The notes: generated by a model not told the origin, from the letters alone. Shown: positions 20,415-30,971, counted from the stretch's first letter. The stretch: 64,000 bases of DNA from Lysobacter sp. CFH 32150 (GCF_022758295.1 NZ_JALDWJ010000001.1:434001-498000); one strand, 5' to 3'. Numbers and translations: made by a program.

Positions 20415-20415
20415 C

Positions 20416-21330
20416 ATGACCCTGCCCGACCCGGCTTCAGGACAGGCTGTTCGCATCGTCGAAGTCGGCCCGCGTGACGGGCTGCAGAACGAAAAGACGA
20501 TCGTGCCGGCTGCCGCCAAGATCGAGTTGATCGATCGGCTCTCCGCCACTGGACTGCAGACGATCGAGGCGACCAGCTTCGTCAGTCCGAAATGGGTACC
20601 GCAGCTGGCCGATGCGGCGGAGGTATTCACCGGGATCAGGCGCAAGCCCGGCGTGCACTACCCGGTCCTGGTGCCGAACGAACAAGGCTACGAACGGGCG
20701 CGTGCGGTTGGCGCCGATGAAATCGCGGTGTTCACCGCGGCCTCCGAAGCTTTCAACCAGAAGAACATCAACGCCTCGATCGACGAATCGATCGAACGCT
20801 TCCGACCCGTGCTCGAACGCGCGAAAGCAGATGGCGTGCGCGTGCGCGGCTACGTTTCGACCGTGCTCGGCTGCCCGTACCAAGGGGATGTGCCGGTCAC
20901 CGATGTCGTGCGGGTAGCCAAACGCCTGCACGATCTCGGTTGCTACGAGATCTCGCTCGGCGACACCATCGGCGTCGGCACGCCGGGCAAGGCGCGTGCG
21001 ATGTTGCGTGCGGTCGCCGCAGAAGTCCCGATGTCGGCCCTCGCCGTGCATTTCCACGACACCTACGGGCAGGCCCTGTCGAACATCCTCGCCTGCCTCG
21101 AGGAAGGCGTAGCGGTAGTCGACTCGTCGGTTTCCGGCACTGGTGGCTGCCCGTATGCGAAAGGCGCGAGCGGCAACGTCGCGTCGGAGGACGTCGTGTA
21201 CATGCTGCACGGCCTCGGCATCGCCACCGGGATCGATCTCGACAAGCTGGTCGACACCGGCCGCTGGCTCGCCGCATTACTCGGCCGCAGTAGCGGCAGC
21301 AAGGTCACGCAGGCGCTGGCGGCCGCGTGA
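20416..21330 (+). CDS. liuE: Hydroxymethylglutaryl-CoA lyase
   Basis: 304 residues of the DRE-TIM metallolyase family. It starts [12 protein letters not shown], the metal/substrate-binding loop, and carries [20 protein letters not shown], which includes the catalytic Cys of HMG-CoA lyases. It cleaves HMG-CoA to acetyl-CoA and acetoacetate, ending leucine catabolism. Its TGA overlaps the GTG start of the next gene. Confidence 0.94.
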   Translation: MTLPDPASGQAVRIVEVGPRDGLQNEKTIVPAAAKIELIDRLSATGLQTIEATSFVSPKWVPQLADAAEVFTGIRRKPGVHYPVLVPNEQGYERARAVGADEIAVFTAASEAFNQKNINASIDESIERFRPVLERAKADGVRVRGYVSTVLGCPYQGDVPVTDVVRVAKRLHDLGCYEISLGDTIGVGTPGKARAMLRAVAAEVPMSALAVHFHDTYGQALSNILACLEEGVAVVDSSVSGTGGCPYAKGASGNVASEDVVYMLHGLGIATGIDLDKLVDTGRWLAALLGRSSGSKVTQALAAA

Positions 21331-23909
21331 ACGCCATGCAGGCCGAGTTCGATCGCGCCTCCGCTGCTGCGGATGCGGCCGCGATGCTGGTGGCTCTCGA
21401 ATACGCCAGCCGCGACCCGGCGCTACCCGAAGCCACTCGCATGCTGTTGCAGCAAGCGCACGGAACCTTGCAGGCCGCACTCGCTACCACTCAAGCCGAG
21501 CGCAACCGCTTTCGCGCCTTGTTCGACACCATTCCAGACCCGGTCAGCATCATCGACTGGGACGGCACCGTGCTCGACCTCAACAAGGCGGGCATGGCCG
21601 CGTACAAACGGCCACGCGAGGATATCGTCGGCAAACCAATCCACGTCATCAATCCCGATCTGCCCCGCGATCACATGGGTCCGGTCTGGAACGCGCTCAG
21701 TCACGGCGGAACCTACGTCGTCGAAGTCACCAACATGCGCGGCGACGGCACACGCTTCCCGGTCGAAGTGCATTCGGCCGGTTTCGTCGACGAGGGCCAC
21801 AAGCGCATCGTTGCGGTCGCCCGCGACATGAGCGGCCGCCAGGAAGCCGAACTCCGCTACCGCGAACTGCTCGAATCGATCGACAAACCCATCCTGGTGC
21901 GCAATGCCGATGGCCACATCACCTATGCGAACCCTGCGGCCATACAGTTGTTCAACATCGAGGAAGGCCTGAGCTTCGACGAGGAATTCGCTTCCGAACG
22001 CTGGCTGGTAGTGAACGAAGATGGCCGACCCATCGCCCGGGAAGAAAGACCGTTCGAACTTGCACTGAAGACCGGGCAGATCGTCGGCAGTGCGGTGTTC
22101 GGTTTCTATAACCGGAGGTTGCGCAAGCTGAAGTGGTTGTCGGTGACCGCCGTGCCGCAGTTCGCGTCCGGCGAGGACAAGCCGCACAAGGTGCTGTCGA
22201 TGTTTTCCGATGTCACCGAGCTCAAGCGCGACAGCACGCTGTTCGATCGCGTGCAGGACCTGGCCCATATCGGGGGCTGGGAATGGGATGCCGGCCGCAA
22301 CCGGTTGTATCTCACTGCGGAAGCGCAGCGCATCCTCGATCCGCCACAAACCGAAACCACCGAGAGCATGCAGATTGAAAGCATGCAGTCGCGTTTACGC
22401 GAACCCGACCGTCGTCGCTTCCAGGAAGCGCTGCAACGAATCAGCGAGCACGGCGGCAGCTTCGATCTGGAACTGCAGGGCGTCGGCCGCGACGGCCACA
22501 CGATCTGGGTGCAGGTGATCGGCGAAGCCGAAGTCAGCGACCCCAGTGGCTCCCACCTGGCGGGCACTGTCGAGGACATCACCGAGCGCAAGCAATCCGA
22601 GGAAACACTGCGCGTGCAGGCGCGCACCGATCCGCTCACCGGCCTGCTCAATCGCGATGCGGTGCTGGCCGAACTCGAGGCACGCCTCGACGATCGCGCG
22701 CAGTCGGATGTCGCCGTGCTGTACATCGACCTCGATCGCTTCAAGGTGGTCAACGACGTGCTCGGACATGGCGCTGGCGACCAGGTCATCGCCAGCGCTG
22801 CGCACCGTATCCAGCGCGCCGTCGGCACCGAAGGCCTGATCGCGCGTTTCGGCGGCGACGAATTCCTGGTGGTCTGCTCGATCGGCGACGACAGCATGCG
22901 GCCGGAGCGGCTCGCGGCGGCCATCCTCGACGTCTTCGGCGACAGCTTCCGCATGGACGGCGAGGAGTTCAGCATCACCGCCAGCATCGGCATCGCCCGC
23001 GCGCCAGAACACGGCGAACGCCCGCAGGTGCTGATCCAGAATGCCGACGTGGCGATGTACGACAGCAAGCGCCGCATCCGCAACGGCTGGCAGGTGTTCA
23101 GTCCCGAACTGGCGCAGCAGCAACTGCAGCGGCTGCAGCTGGAAACGCACCTGCGCCGCGCGGTCGACAACCGCGAGCTGACGTTGGTCTACCAGCCGCA
23201 GGTCGACCTCGCCAGTGGTCGTGTGATCGCCGCAGAGGCGTTGATCCGGTGGCGCAACGAAGCGCTGGGCGAGATGCGCCCGGACCATTTCATCAGTCAC
23301 GCCGAAACCACCGGCGACATCGTCCGCATCGGGGGCTGGGTGCTGCGCGAGGCCTGCCAGCAGGTGCGGCGCTGGCGCGAAGCCGGACTGCCGATCGCCC
23401 GGGTCGCGGTCAACGTCTCCTACCGCCAATTCCTTGTCGAGGACCTGGCCGACACCGTCGCCACCGCACTCGGCAATGCCGGGCTGTCCGGCGATTCCCT
23501 GGAACTCGAATTCACCGAACGCGTCCTCATCGAGGATGCGCCCGACACGTTCGCCACCTTCGCCGCACTGCGACTCCTCGGCGTGGTGCTCAGCATTGAC
23601 GATTTCGGCGAAGGCTACAGCGCGCTCAATTACCTGCGCCGCCTGCCGATCCACGGCCTGAAGCTCAGCCAATTGTTCCTGCAAGGCGTGCCGAACAACA
23701 CGTCGGACGTCGCGATCTGCCAGGCCGTGGCGGGCATCGCCCAGAGCCTGGGCCTCACCCTCGTCGCCGAGGGCGTTGAGACCGAAGCCCAGCGCCAGTT
23801 CCTGCTACGCCTGGGCGTGACGACCGGACAAGGCTTCCTGTTCGCCCCGGGGCTGACGTCGGAAGAGTTCGGCTTCCGTTTTTCACAATCCCTCCTCGCC
23901 AATGCCTGA
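21327..23909 (+). CDS. PAS-GGDEF-EAL cyclic-di-GMP signalling protein
   Basis: About 860 residues from GTG at 21327 (ATG at 21336 is an alternative), overlapping liuE by four bases. Three PAS-like sensor segments lie at about 60-170, 180-300 and 305-420. The GGDEF domain (about 430-590) keeps an intact GGDEF near residue 509, so cyclase activity is plausible. The EAL domain (about 605-850) keeps [34 protein letters not shown] and the late Gln, but the usual K-x-D is LKLS, losing that Asp, and GTGYSSL reads GEGYSAL. No membrane segment is obvious, so it should be cytosolic. Coupling to a leucine operon is unusual. Confidence 0.92.
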   Translation: MNAMQAEFDRASAAADAAAMLVALEYASRDPALPEATRMLLQQAHGTLQAALATTQAERNRFRALFDTIPDPVSIIDWDGTVLDLNKAGMAAYKRPREDIVGKPIHVINPDLPRDHMGPVWNALSHGGTYVVEVTNMRGDGTRFPVEVHSAGFVDEGHKRIVAVARDMSGRQEAELRYRELLESIDKPILVRNADGHITYANPAAIQLFNIEEGLSFDEEFASERWLVVNEDGRPIAREERPFELALKTGQIVGSAVFGFYNRRLRKLKWLSVTAVPQFASGEDKPHKVLSMFSDVTELKRDSTLFDRVQDLAHIGGWEWDAGRNRLYLTAEAQRILDPPQTETTESMQIESMQSRLREPDRRRFQEALQRISEHGGSFDLELQGVGRDGHTIWVQVIGEAEVSDPSGSHLAGTVEDITERKQSEETLRVQARTDPLTGLLNRDAVLAELEARLDDRAQSDVAVLYIDLDRFKVVNDVLGHGAGDQVIASAAHRIQRAVGTEGLIARFGGDEFLVVCSIGDDSMRPERLAAAILDVFGDSFRMDGEEFSITASIGIARAPEHGERPQVLIQNADVAMYDSKRRIRNGWQVFSPELAQQQLQRLQLETHLRRAVDNRELTLVYQPQVDLASGRVIAAEALIRWRNEALGEMRPDHFISHAETTGDIVRIGGWVLREACQQVRRWREAGLPIARVAVNVSYRQFLVEDLADTVATALGNAGLSGDSLELEFTERVLIEDAPDTFATFAALRLLGVVLSIDDFGEGYSALNYLRRLPIHGLKLSQLFLQGVPNNTSDVAICQAVAGIAQSLGLTLVAEGVETEAQRQFLLRLGVTTGQGFLFAPGLTSEEFGFRFSQSLLANA

Positions 23910-24402
23910 TATGCCGACGCAACCTTTCCTCATCCGCCCGATCGAAGCGCGCGACGATGCCGCGATGGCCACGATCATCCGTTCCGTGATGCCTGAATTC
24001 GGCGCCATCGGCAGCGGCTTCGCCATCAACGACCCGGAAGTCGACTGGATGTCCCGCGCCTACAACGCGCCGCGCAGCGCGTTCTTCGTGGTCGAGCGCG
24101 AAGGCATCGTCGAAGGCGGCGGCGGCGTCGCACCACTGGAAGGTGGCGACCCCGACACCTGCGAATTGCGCAAGATGTACTTTCTGCCACGGCTGCGGGG
24201 ACTCGGTGCAGGCGCCGCCGTGATGGCACGTTGTCTGGAAGCCGCGCGCGGCTTCGCCTTCAAGCGCTGCTACCTGGAAACGCTGGGCAACATGGACGCG
24301 GCGATGCGGCTGTACGAGCGGACCGGCTTCCGCCGCATCGACGGCCCGTTGGGCGCAACCGGGCATGGCGGTTGCAACACGTTCTACCTGCGGGACCTGT
24401 GA
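23902..24402 (+). CDS. GNAT family N-acetyltransferase
   Basis: 166 residues; ATG at 23902 overlaps the GGDEF/EAL gene by eight bases. GNAT features: CELRKMYFLPRLRGLGAGAA forms the beta4/acetyl-CoA pyrophosphate loop (variant R-x-x-G-x-G/A), and NMDAAMRLYERTGFRRI is the conserved motif B. Substrate unknown. The tight coupling suggests cotranscription with the signalling gene. Confidence 0.85.
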   Translation: MPDMPTQPFLIRPIEARDDAAMATIIRSVMPEFGAIGSGFAINDPEVDWMSRAYNAPRSAFFVVEREGIVEGGGGVAPLEGGDPDTCELRKMYFLPRLRGLGAGAAVMARCLEAARGFAFKRCYLETLGNMDAAMRLYERTGFRRIDGPLGATGHGGCNTFYLRDL

Positions 24403-24757
24403 ATCTCGTTTAAGCCCCTCTCCCACCGGGGTGAGCTGGCGCGTTTGCGAGCCACTGGCTCGCGCGTCAGCGAACACCCAAGCGCTATGCGCTTGGGCTG
24501 GGGTGCGGGTTGGGGTGAGGGGGCGGCCAAGCGATAGCAACTCCAGATCATTTCGCTATCCCAAACATTCGCTACAGGTTCGACCTCTGTCGCTTCGCCG
24601 ACCCCTCATCCGCCCTCCGGGCACCTGCCCCGGCCTCGGCGCATAGCACCGAGGCGTTCGCGGGTGCGCGAGCCAATGGCTCGCAAGCAGCACTCGCTCA
24701 CCCCGAAGGGAGAAGGGAAAAGCTTAAAATTGCCGTTTTCCGCTCGCAGGACTCTCC
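24403..24757. repeat. Hairpin-rich intergenic repeat region, no gene seen
   Basis: 355 bases without a credible gene. It holds several short palindromes: GCGAGCCACTGGCTCGC at 24447-24463 and its near copy GCGAGCCAATGGCTCGC at 24668-24684, plus a 21-base perfect hairpin at 24477-24497. Tracts such as GGGGTGCGGGTTGGGGTGAG and the CCCTCATCCGCCCTCCGGG complement resemble the degenerate dispersed repeats common between xanthomonad genes. The promoter of the downstream dehydrogenase probably lies in the last 40 bases. Confidence 0.6.
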
Positions 24758-25528
24758 ATGCAACTCGCCACCACCCGCGCCATCGTCACCGGCGGCGTTT
24801 CCGGCCTTGGCTTCGCCGTCGCCCAGCACCTCGTGGCCCACGGCGGCAAGGTCGCACTGTTCGACGTCAACGACGACAAGGGCGCGGCCACCGTCGCCAC
24901 GCTCGGCGAAGCCAACGCGCGTTACTTCAAGACCGATGTCACCGACGAAGCGGGCGTGGTCGCCAACGTCAACACCGCCAGGGAGTTCCTCGGTGGCTTG
25001 AACGCGGCGATCAACTGCGCCGGCATCCTCGGTGCCGGCCGCGTGCTGGGCAAGGAAGGCGCGATGCCGTTGTCGACGTTCCAGACCACCGTGTTGGTCA
25101 ACCTGGTCGGCAGCTTCAACGTCGCCAAGGCCGCCGCCGCGCTGATGCAAAACAACGAAGCCGGTGAAGACGGCGAGCGCGGCGTGATCGTCAACACCGC
25201 TTCCGTCGCGGCGTACGAAGGGCAGATCGGACAGGCCGCGTATTCCGCGTCCAAGGGCGGCGTGGTCGGCATGACCCTGCCGATGGCGCGCGAGCTGTCG
25301 CGTTTCGGCATCCGTGTGATGACGGTGGCGCCGGGCATCTTCTGGACGCCGATGGTCGATGGCATGCCGGAAGCCGTGCAGCAGTCCCTGTCCGCGTCGA
25401 TCCCCTTCCCGTCGCGCCTCGGCAAGCCGGAAGAGTTCGCGGACCTGGTCGCCTACATCCTGCAGAACCGCTACCTCAACGGCGAAACCATCCGCCTCGA
25501 TGGCGCCACGCGTCTCGCACCCAAATAA
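24758..25528 (+). CDS. Short-chain 3-hydroxyacyl-CoA dehydrogenase (HSD10-like)
   Basis: 256-residue SDR: NAD-binding TGGVSGLG near residue 11, the INCAGI strand, catalytic Ser (NTASVAAYEG) and Y-x-x-x-K (YSASKGG), and a C-terminal LNGETIRLDG. The overall pattern matches type II 3-hydroxyacyl-CoA/2-methyl-3-hydroxybutyryl-CoA dehydrogenases, which act in isoleucine and branched fatty acid breakdown, consistent with neighbouring genes. Substrate assignment is by family resemblance and context. Confidence 0.88.
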   Translation: MQLATTRAIVTGGVSGLGFAVAQHLVAHGGKVALFDVNDDKGAATVATLGEANARYFKTDVTDEAGVVANVNTAREFLGGLNAAINCAGILGAGRVLGKEGAMPLSTFQTTVLVNLVGSFNVAKAAAALMQNNEAGEDGERGVIVNTASVAAYEGQIGQAAYSASKGGVVGMTLPMARELSRFGIRVMTVAPGIFWTPMVDGMPEAVQQSLSASIPFPSRLGKPEEFADLVAYILQNRYLNGETIRLDGATRLAPK

Positions 25529-25537
25529 CCCTTACCT

Positions 25538-25609
25538 GTAGGAGCGGCTTATAGCCGCGAGCTTTTTACGGGATCCAATCAACAGCTCGCGGCTATAAGC
25601 CGCTCCTAC
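25538..25609. repeat. REP element, GTAGGAGCGGC family, copy 1
   Basis: Perfect 26-bp inverted arms at 25538-25563 and 25584-25609 around a 20-base loop. The arms begin GTAGGAGCGGCTTATAGCCG and are identical to those at 56750-56824, while the loops differ. This is the style of REP palindromes mobilised by RAYT transposases in Xanthomonadaceae; no RAYT gene is in the window. Confidence 0.92.
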
Positions 25610-25634
25610 GAAAAAGCATGGACGGACATACGCA

Positions 25635-26201
25635 ATGAAGGCTTACGACATCAAGAAAGGCAACGTGGTCGAGCACAACGGCACCGTCTACCAGGTGCGC
25701 GACATCGAGCGCAGTTCGCCGCAGGGCCGCGGCGGCAACGTCAAGTTCCGCTTCACCATGTACAGCGTGCCGGGCGGCACCAAGTTCGACCTCAGCCTCG
25801 GTGCCGAGGACGAACTGAAGGAAGTCGAGCTGTCGCGCCGCCAGGCGACGTTCTCGTACAAGGACGGCGATGCGTTCGTGTTCCTCGACGACGAGGACTA
25901 CACCCCGTATACGCTCGATGCCGACGTGGTCGGCGACGCGGCCGGCTACATCGTCGACGAATTGAGCGGCTGCTACGTGCAAATCATCGACGACATGCCC
26001 GTGGCGGTACAGCTGCCGTCGAGCGTGGCGATCGAAGTCGTCGAGACGCCCCCGGAGCTCAAGGGTGGCACCGCGACCAAGCGTCCGAAGCCGGCCAAGC
26101 TGTCCACCGGGATCGAGATTCAGGTGCCGGAGTACATCACCACCGGCGAGCGGGTGCTGGTGAATACGACTACGGGCGAGTTCGCCGGCCGCGCCGACTG
26201 A
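25635..26201 (+). CDS. efpL: Elongation factor P-like protein EfpL (YeiP)
   Basis: 188 residues in three OB/KOW-like domains. The loop that reaches the peptidyl-transferase centre reads [12 protein letters not shown], with Arg at the tip and in the YeiP-type context rather than the Lys context of classical EF-P. Further EfpL landmarks are [22 protein letters not shown] and a C-terminal GRAD. It relieves ribosome stalling at difficult motifs. The gene is bracketed by two different REP elements. A separate classical EF-P gene is expected elsewhere. Confidence 0.92.
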   Translation: MKAYDIKKGNVVEHNGTVYQVRDIERSSPQGRGGNVKFRFTMYSVPGGTKFDLSLGAEDELKEVELSRRQATFSYKDGDAFVFLDDEDYTPYTLDADVVGDAAGYIVDELSGCYVQIIDDMPVAVQLPSSVAIEVVETPPELKGGTATKRPKPAKLSTGIEIQVPEYITTGERVLVNTTTGEFAGRAD

Positions 26202-26218
26202 TCCCCGTGCCCCCTTCC

Positions 26219-26282
26219 CCTGTGGGAGCGACGTGAGTCGCGATCGTGTGGTCCGGATCGCGACTCACGTCGCTCCCACAGG
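26219..26282. repeat. REP element, CCTGTGGGAGCGACG family
   Basis: Perfect 27-bp arms at 26219-26245 and 26256-26282 around a 10-base loop; the first arm starts CCTGTGGGAGCGACGTGAGT. It lies between the convergent efpL and Nudix genes and could terminate both. It differs in sequence from the GTAGGAGCGGC family but has the same design. Confidence 0.92.
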
Positions 26283-26287
26283 AATTC

Positions 26288-26836
26288 TCAGCGTGCCAAC
26301 CATTTCTCGGCCATCCGCCGCAACGACGGATCCGCCGCTTCATCGTCGACCAACGATGTGATCTCGCGCCACGCGAGGTCGTGCGATTCGTCGCTGACGA
26401 TGTAGTCCTCGTTCGCGTCGGCATGTACCACGTAGCGCACGTCGTAATGCCAGTGCGCCGGCACGCCCTTGTGTTCGGGAATCCAGTGCCTGTCCAGATC
26501 GAAGATCGCCGGCTCGACAGTCAAATCCGACAAGCCCGACTCTTCCTCCGCCTCGATCAGCGCGACGCGCGCCAGATCGCTTTCACCATCGGCGTGGCCG
26601 CCGAGCTGCAGCCAACGCTCGAGTTTGCGGTGATGTGTAAGCAGTACACGTGTACCGGAGCGATCGACCAGCCACGCCGAACCCGTGAAGTGTCCAGCAA
26701 GCCGCGAGCGCAGGAACGCATTCGCGCGGTCGTCCAGCAACTCGATGAACAGGGCGACCGCTTCAGCCTCCTCTGGCCATCGCTGGCAATAATTTTCAAG
26801 TAGGAAATCAAGAGCCTCTGCCTGTACCACGCTCAT
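26288..26836 (-). CDS. Nudix hydrolase
   Basis: 182 residues from ATG at 26836 (MSVVQAEALDFL). The Nudix box is LGGHADGESDLARVALIEAE followed by EESGL; the acidic residues that bind metal are kept, while the usual Arg of R-E-x-x-E-E is Ile. A helical N-terminal domain (about 1-50) precedes the fold. It would hydrolyse a nucleoside diphosphate derivative; the substrate is not predictable. Convergent with efpL and divergent from the permease. Confidence 0.85.
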   Translation of the reverse strand: MSVVQAEALDFLLENYCQRWPEEAEAVALFIELLDDRANAFLRSRLAGHFTGSAWLVDRSGTRVLLTHHRKLERWLQLGGHADGESDLARVALIEAEEESGLSDLTVEPAIFDLDRHWIPEHKGVPAHWHYDVRYVVHADANEDYIVSDESHDLAWREITSLVDDEAADPSLRRMAEKWLAR

Positions 26837-26988
26837 GCTGCAATGCACCAAAGCTATCGGAGGCTGCAATTATCGCGTGTCACCCCCGTTCGGCGCTTGT
26901 GCCGGCGCGATGCGACGGGGTAAGGTCGCCGGGTTCAATTCGGCGGTTTTTGTCCGCTACCCGCATTTCGCCATTGGGGAACTACGCG

Positions 26989-28470
26989 ATGCTGTTCGAA
27001 CGCAAGAAATCACTCGATCTCATCCTCGCAACCGCCGAGAAACGGTCATTGAAGCGCCAGCTTGGCGCCTTCGACCTGACCATGCTCGGTATCGGCGCCG
27101 TCATCGGCACCGGCATCTTCGTGCTGACAGCGGTCGCGGCCAACAAGGCCGGCCCGGGCATGATGTATTCCTTCGTCATCGCCGGTTTCGTCTGCGCGCT
27201 GACCGCGTTGATCTATTCCGAAATCGCCGCCATGGTGCCGGTTTCGGGCTCCGCCTACACCTATTCCTATGCCGTGCTGGGCGAGATCATCGCCTGGATG
27301 GTCGGCTGGGCGCTGATCCTTGAATACGCGGTCGCGGCGGGGGCCGTGGCAGTGGGCTGGTCGGGGTACGCGAACGGCTTCCTGCGAGAGATAGGCATGG
27401 GCTTGCCGATCGCGCTGACAGCCGGTCCGGGCGACACGATCAATCTCCCCGACGGCACCACGGCCGCCGGTTCGTTCAACCTGATCGCGTTCCTGGTGTC
27501 GCTGCTCATCACCCTGCTGCTGGTGCTGGGCACGTCGAAGTCGGCGAAGTTCACGGCGATGCTGGTGATCGTCAAGATCGTCGCGCTGAGCGCGTTCATC
27601 ATCCTGGCCATGCCGGCGGTGCAGTCGGTCAACTTCTCGCCGATGCTGCCGAACGGTTGGGGCACGCCGCTGTCGGGCGTGGGCGTGCTGGGTGCTGCTG
27701 CCTCGATCTTCTTCGCCTACGTCGGCTTCGACGCGGTCTCCACCGCAGCCGAGGAAACCAAGAACCCGAACCGCAACATCCCGATCGGCCTGATCGGCTC
27801 GCTCGCGATCTGCACCGTGTTCTACCTGCTGGTGTCCTACGCGGCGGTCGGCGCGATGGGCGCGCAGCCGGGCGGCGCATTGTCGCAGTCGAAGGAGCCG
27901 CTGGCGTTCGTGTTGCGCGAACTCGGCTACCCGCAGATCGGTAACTGGGTCGCGATCGCCGCGATCGTCGCGCTGCCGTCGGTGGTGCTGATGATGATCT
28001 TCGGCCAGACCCGCATCCTGTTCACGATGTCGCGCGACGGCCTGATGCCGGAATCTTTCTCCCGGGTGCATCCGCGGTTCCACACCCCGCACGTCGTGAC
28101 CTGGGTGACCGGCATCGCGGTGTCGCTGTTCGCGGCGATGTTCCCGGTCGGTGCGCTGGCTGATATCTCGAACTCCGGCACGCTGTTCGCGTTCTTCATG
28201 GTGGCCGCCGGTGTGATGATCCTGCGCAAGGTCGAGCCGAACCGCCCGCGCCCGTTCAAGACGCCGCTGGTGTGGATCGTCGGCCCGTTGGCGATGGCCG
28301 GCTGCCTGTTGCTGTTCTTCAGCCTCGGCTGGTACACGATCAAGCTGTTCCTGATCTGGGCCGTAATCGGCCTGGCCGTGTATTTCCTCTACAGCCGCAG
28401 CCGTAGCCACATCGCCCGCGGCGATGCGATCCCGACACTGGAAGTACCACCGCCGACGATTGGCGGCTGA
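26989..28470 (+). CDS. APC-family amino acid permease (cationic transporter-like)
   Basis: 493 residues from ATG at 26989 with GGGGAA at 26975-26980. Twelve or more hydrophobic segments. TM1 carries the APC signature [14 protein letters not shown], and [19 protein letters not shown] and [20 protein letters not shown] follow, as in the CAT (SLC7A1-4-like)/YhdG subgroup. It should import an amino acid across the inner membrane; specificity is unresolved. An intrinsic terminator follows. Confidence 0.9.
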   Translation: MLFERKKSLDLILATAEKRSLKRQLGAFDLTMLGIGAVIGTGIFVLTAVAANKAGPGMMYSFVIAGFVCALTALIYSEIAAMVPVSGSAYTYSYAVLGEIIAWMVGWALILEYAVAAGAVAVGWSGYANGFLREIGMGLPIALTAGPGDTINLPDGTTAAGSFNLIAFLVSLLITLLLVLGTSKSAKFTAMLVIVKIVALSAFIILAMPAVQSVNFSPMLPNGWGTPLSGVGVLGAAASIFFAYVGFDAVSTAAEETKNPNRNIPIGLIGSLAICTVFYLLVSYAAVGAMGAQPGGALSQSKEPLAFVLRELGYPQIGNWVAIAAIVALPSVVLMMIFGQTRILFTMSRDGLMPESFSRVHPRFHTPHVVTWVTGIAVSLFAAMFPVGALADISNSGTLFAFFMVAAGVMILRKVEPNRPRPFKTPLVWIVGPLAMAGCLLLFFSLGWYTIKLFLIWAVIGLAVYFLYSRSRSHIARGDAIPTLEVPPPTIGG

Positions 28471-28489
28471 TCCAGCGGTCATGGTCATC

Positions 28490-28518
28490 AAAACGGCGCG
28501 GGCAACCGCGCCGTTTTT
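28490..28518 (+). terminator. Intrinsic terminator after permease
   Basis: AAAACGGCGCGG pairs with CCGCGCCGTTTT around GCAA, ending in a T-run; it separates the permease from the mtn operon. Confidence 0.92.
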
Positions 28519-28571
28519 GTTACGGAAGTCCTTGCCCGGACTCTCCGCCCAAGCTTGTTAAACTCCGCGTC

Positions 28572-29207
28572 ATGACCGACGCCCTCCCCTTCGACGTCCA
28601 GCGCCTGCGCCACCTCGCCGGCGAGATCATCACCAACGTGCGCGAATTGTCCGCCGCTGGCTGGACGCCTGCGACCAGCAGCAATTTCTCGCACCGGCTT
28701 GACGACAGGCACGCCGCGATCACCGTCTCCGGTCGCGACAAGGGCAGGCTGACCGAGGCCGACATCATGGTCGTCGACTTCGATGGCAACCCGGTCGCCA
28801 CCGAGCACCGGCCGTCGGCGGAGACCCTGCTGCATACCCAGCTGTACAAGCGTTTTCCCGAAATCGGCTGCGTGCTGCACACGCATTCGAAGGCACAGAC
28901 CATCGCCTCGCGCCTGTATGCCGGCGCCGGACACGTGCACCTGGAAGGCTACGAGCTCTTGAAAGCCTTCACCGGCAACACCACCCACGACACCGAGATC
29001 GATATCCCGGTGCTGCCCAACACGCAGGACATGCACACCCTGGCGGCACAGGTCGACGCCCTGCTCGACCAGCGACCGATGTGGGGCTACCTGATCGACG
29101 GCCACGGCCTGTATGCCTGGGGCCGCGACATGGCCGAGGCGCGGCGGCACCTGGAAGCGTTCGAATTCCTGCTGGGTTGCGAACTGGAATTGAGGAAACT
29201 GAAGTGA
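28572..29207 (+). CDS. mtnB: Methylthioribulose-1-phosphate dehydratase
   Basis: 211-residue class II aldolase/fuculose-aldolase fold. Zinc ligands are visible in HTHSKAQT and GHGLYAWG, and the [14 protein letters not shown] segment is typical of MtnB. It dehydrates methylthioribulose-1-phosphate in the methionine salvage pathway. First gene of mtnB-mtnD-mtnC; its TGA overlaps the GTG start of mtnD. The earlier steps (mtnA, mtnP) are not in the window. Confidence 0.93.
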   Translation: MTDALPFDVQRLRHLAGEIITNVRELSAAGWTPATSSNFSHRLDDRHAAITVSGRDKGRLTEADIMVVDFDGNPVATEHRPSAETLLHTQLYKRFPEIGCVLHTHSKAQTIASRLYAGAGHVHLEGYELLKAFTGNTTHDTEIDIPVLPNTQDMHTLAAQVDALLDQRPMWGYLIDGHGLYAWGRDMAEARRHLEAFEFLLGCELELRKLK

Positions 29208-29761
29208 GCCGCTTGCGAATCTTTGCCGAAGACCATCCCGACGCCCCACTGTCGAGCACCAGCGTGCAGGCGGACATGGCGCGCGAGCTGGCGCAGATCG
29301 GCGTCGGCTTCGAGCAGTGGCAGGCGACGCAACCGATCGCACCGGGCGCGTCGTCGGAAGACGTGATGGCCGCGTATCGCACCGACATCGATCGCCTGGT
29401 GAACGAACGCGGCTTCAAGACCGTCGACGTGGTCAGCATCGCGCCGGACAACCCGAACCGCGAGGAAATGCGCAAGAAGTTCCTCGACGAGCACTTCCAC
29501 AAGGAAGACGAAGTGCGCTTCTTCGTCGCCGGCTCCGGCCTGTTCACCCTGCACGTCGACGGCAAGGTCTACGAGATCAAGTGCGAACAGGGCGACCTGA
29601 TCGCCGTACCGGACAGCACCAAGCACTGGTTCGACATGGGTCCCTCGCCGAGTTTTGTCGCGATCCGTTTCTTCACCGAGCCGGATGGCTGGGTCGGGCA
29701 TTTCACCGGCACCGACATCGCACAGAAATTCCCGCGTTACGAACCTGGCCAAGCGGGCTAG
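29204..29761 (+). CDS. mtnD: Acireductone dioxygenase
   Basis: 185 residues from GTG at 29204. Cupin with metal ligands in [12 protein letters not shown] (two His and a Glu) and KHWFDMG (third His). It oxidises acireductone to the 2-oxo acid precursor of methionine plus formate with Fe, or off-pathway with Ni. Coupled to mtnB by overlap. Confidence 0.94.
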   Translation: MSRLRIFAEDHPDAPLSSTSVQADMARELAQIGVGFEQWQATQPIAPGASSEDVMAAYRTDIDRLVNERGFKTVDVVSIAPDNPNREEMRKKFLDEHFHKEDEVRFFVAGSGLFTLHVDGKVYEIKCEQGDLIAVPDSTKHWFDMGPSPSFVAIRFFTEPDGWVGHFTGTDIAQKFPRYEPGQAG

Positions 29762-29763
29762 TT

Positions 29764-30462
29764 TTGAAAACGATCATTCTCACCGACATCGAAGGCACCA
29801 CCAGCAGCATCTCCTTCGTCAAGGACGTGCTGTTTCCCTACGCGCGACGCGAATTGCCGCGCTTCGTCCACGAGCACGGCCACGAACCGGACGTGCGGCA
29901 CTGGCTGGACGTGGTCGCGGTCGAGCACGGCAGTATCTGCAGCGACGACGTCATCGTCGAGACCCTGCAGGGCTGGATCGACCAGGATCGCAAACACACC
30001 GCGCTCAAGGCTCTGCAAGGCATGCTCTGGCGCGAAGGCTACGAACGTGGCGATTACCGGGCGCACGTCTACCCCGACGCCGCGGAGATGCTGCAGCGCT
30101 GGCATGAGGCCGGATACTCACTGGCGGTGTATTCGTCGGGCTCGGTCGCCGCGCAGAAACTGCTCTTCCATTACAGCGAAGCCGGCGACCTGCAGCCCGT
30201 GTTCTCTGCCTGGTTCGATACCGAAGTCGGCCACAAGCGCAGCGCCGACAGTTATCGCCTGATCGCCGATTCACTGAGCCACCGACCCGAGGACATCGTG
30301 TTCCTCTCCGATGTCATCGAGGAACTCGACGCCGCACGTGAAGCCGGCCTGCGCACGGTGATGCTGGATCGGCGCGAGGACTATCCGCAGCCGCGAACGG
30401 GCGAGGCCACGCACGGCCATGTCCGGGTGGAGTCGTTCGCGGATATCAACGTCGATCGCTAA
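29764..30462 (+). CDS. mtnC: Acireductone synthase (enolase-phosphatase E1)
   Basis: 232 residues from TTG at 29764, two bases after the mtnD stop. HAD phosphatase: the nucleophile motif is [20 protein letters not shown], typical of MtnC, with [13 protein letters not shown] (motif II) and [12 protein letters not shown] (motif IV). It enolises and dephosphorylates 2,3-diketo-5-methylthiopentyl-1-phosphate. Last chromosomal gene before the attC cluster: its stop lies in the first attC-like site. Confidence 0.93.
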   Translation: MKTIILTDIEGTTSSISFVKDVLFPYARRELPRFVHEHGHEPDVRHWLDVVAVEHGSICSDDVIVETLQGWIDQDRKHTALKALQGMLWREGYERGDYRAHVYPDAAEMLQRWHEAGYSLAVYSSGSVAAQKLLFHYSEAGDLQPVFSAWFDTEVGHKRSADSYRLIADSLSHRPEDIVFLSDVIEELDAAREAGLRTVMLDRREDYPQPRTGEATHGHVRVESFADINVDR

Positions 30463-30515
30463 TCGCCTGCTCAAGCTGAGCCGCGAAGCGGCTTCGGCTT
30501 GAGTGAACTGCCAAG
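30458..30515 (-). repeat. attC-like site 1 (degenerate, array edge)
   Basis: GCTAATC, then GAGCCGCGAAGCGGC stem and GGCTTGAGTGAACT; the outer core is CTGCCAA instead of GTTRRRY, so it is probably inactive. Confidence 0.65.
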
Positions 30516-30566
30516 CCTCGCAAGCGGCAACCCCGCGGAGCGAGAGTCAGTAGTCAAGGAGCCGCC

Positions 30567-30971
30567 ATGCACAAGACCTTCCCCGGTGCGGTGCCCGAGA
30601 TCCCGGTGAGTGACATGGAAGCCGCCCTCGATTACTACAAGCACTGTCTCGGCTTCGACGTCGACTGGGGCAGCAAAGACGACGGCATATCGGGTGTCTC
30701 GCGCGGGCAATGCCGGATGTTCCTGACTGACTCAGCGTTCCGGGAAAAGCGCGCCAACTCGCCGCCCGTCGTCACGTGGCTAAACCTCGATAGCAAGGCT
30801 GAGGTTGATGCACAGCACGCGGAGTGGCAGGCGAACGGTGCCACGATCACGGCCCAACCAGAGTCGAAGCCCTGGATGCTCCATGAGTTCACCGCTGCCG
30901 ATCTGGACGGCAATGTCTTCCGAGTCTTCTACGACTACTCAAGAGATGTCGCGAAAACGGCTTCGGCTTGA
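30567..30971 (+). CDS. VOC family protein (bleomycin-resistance-like), cassette 1
   Basis: 134 residues with AAGGAG ideally placed upstream. N-terminus FPGAVPEIPVSDMEAALDYY and closing DLDGNVFRVFYDY are hallmarks of glyoxalase/bleomycin-resistance folds. Members bind or modify small hydrophobic molecules, including some antibiotics; the substrate here is unknown. Its 3' end runs into attC site 2, which supplies the last codons and stop. The gene faces opposite to what the flanking minus-oriented attC sites predict. Confidence 0.85.
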   Translation: MHKTFPGAVPEIPVSDMEAALDYYKHCLGFDVDWGSKDDGISGVSRGQCRMFLTDSAFREKRANSPPVVTWLNLDSKAEVDAQHAEWQANGATITAQPESKPWMLHEFTAADLDGNVFRVFYDYSRDVAKTASA

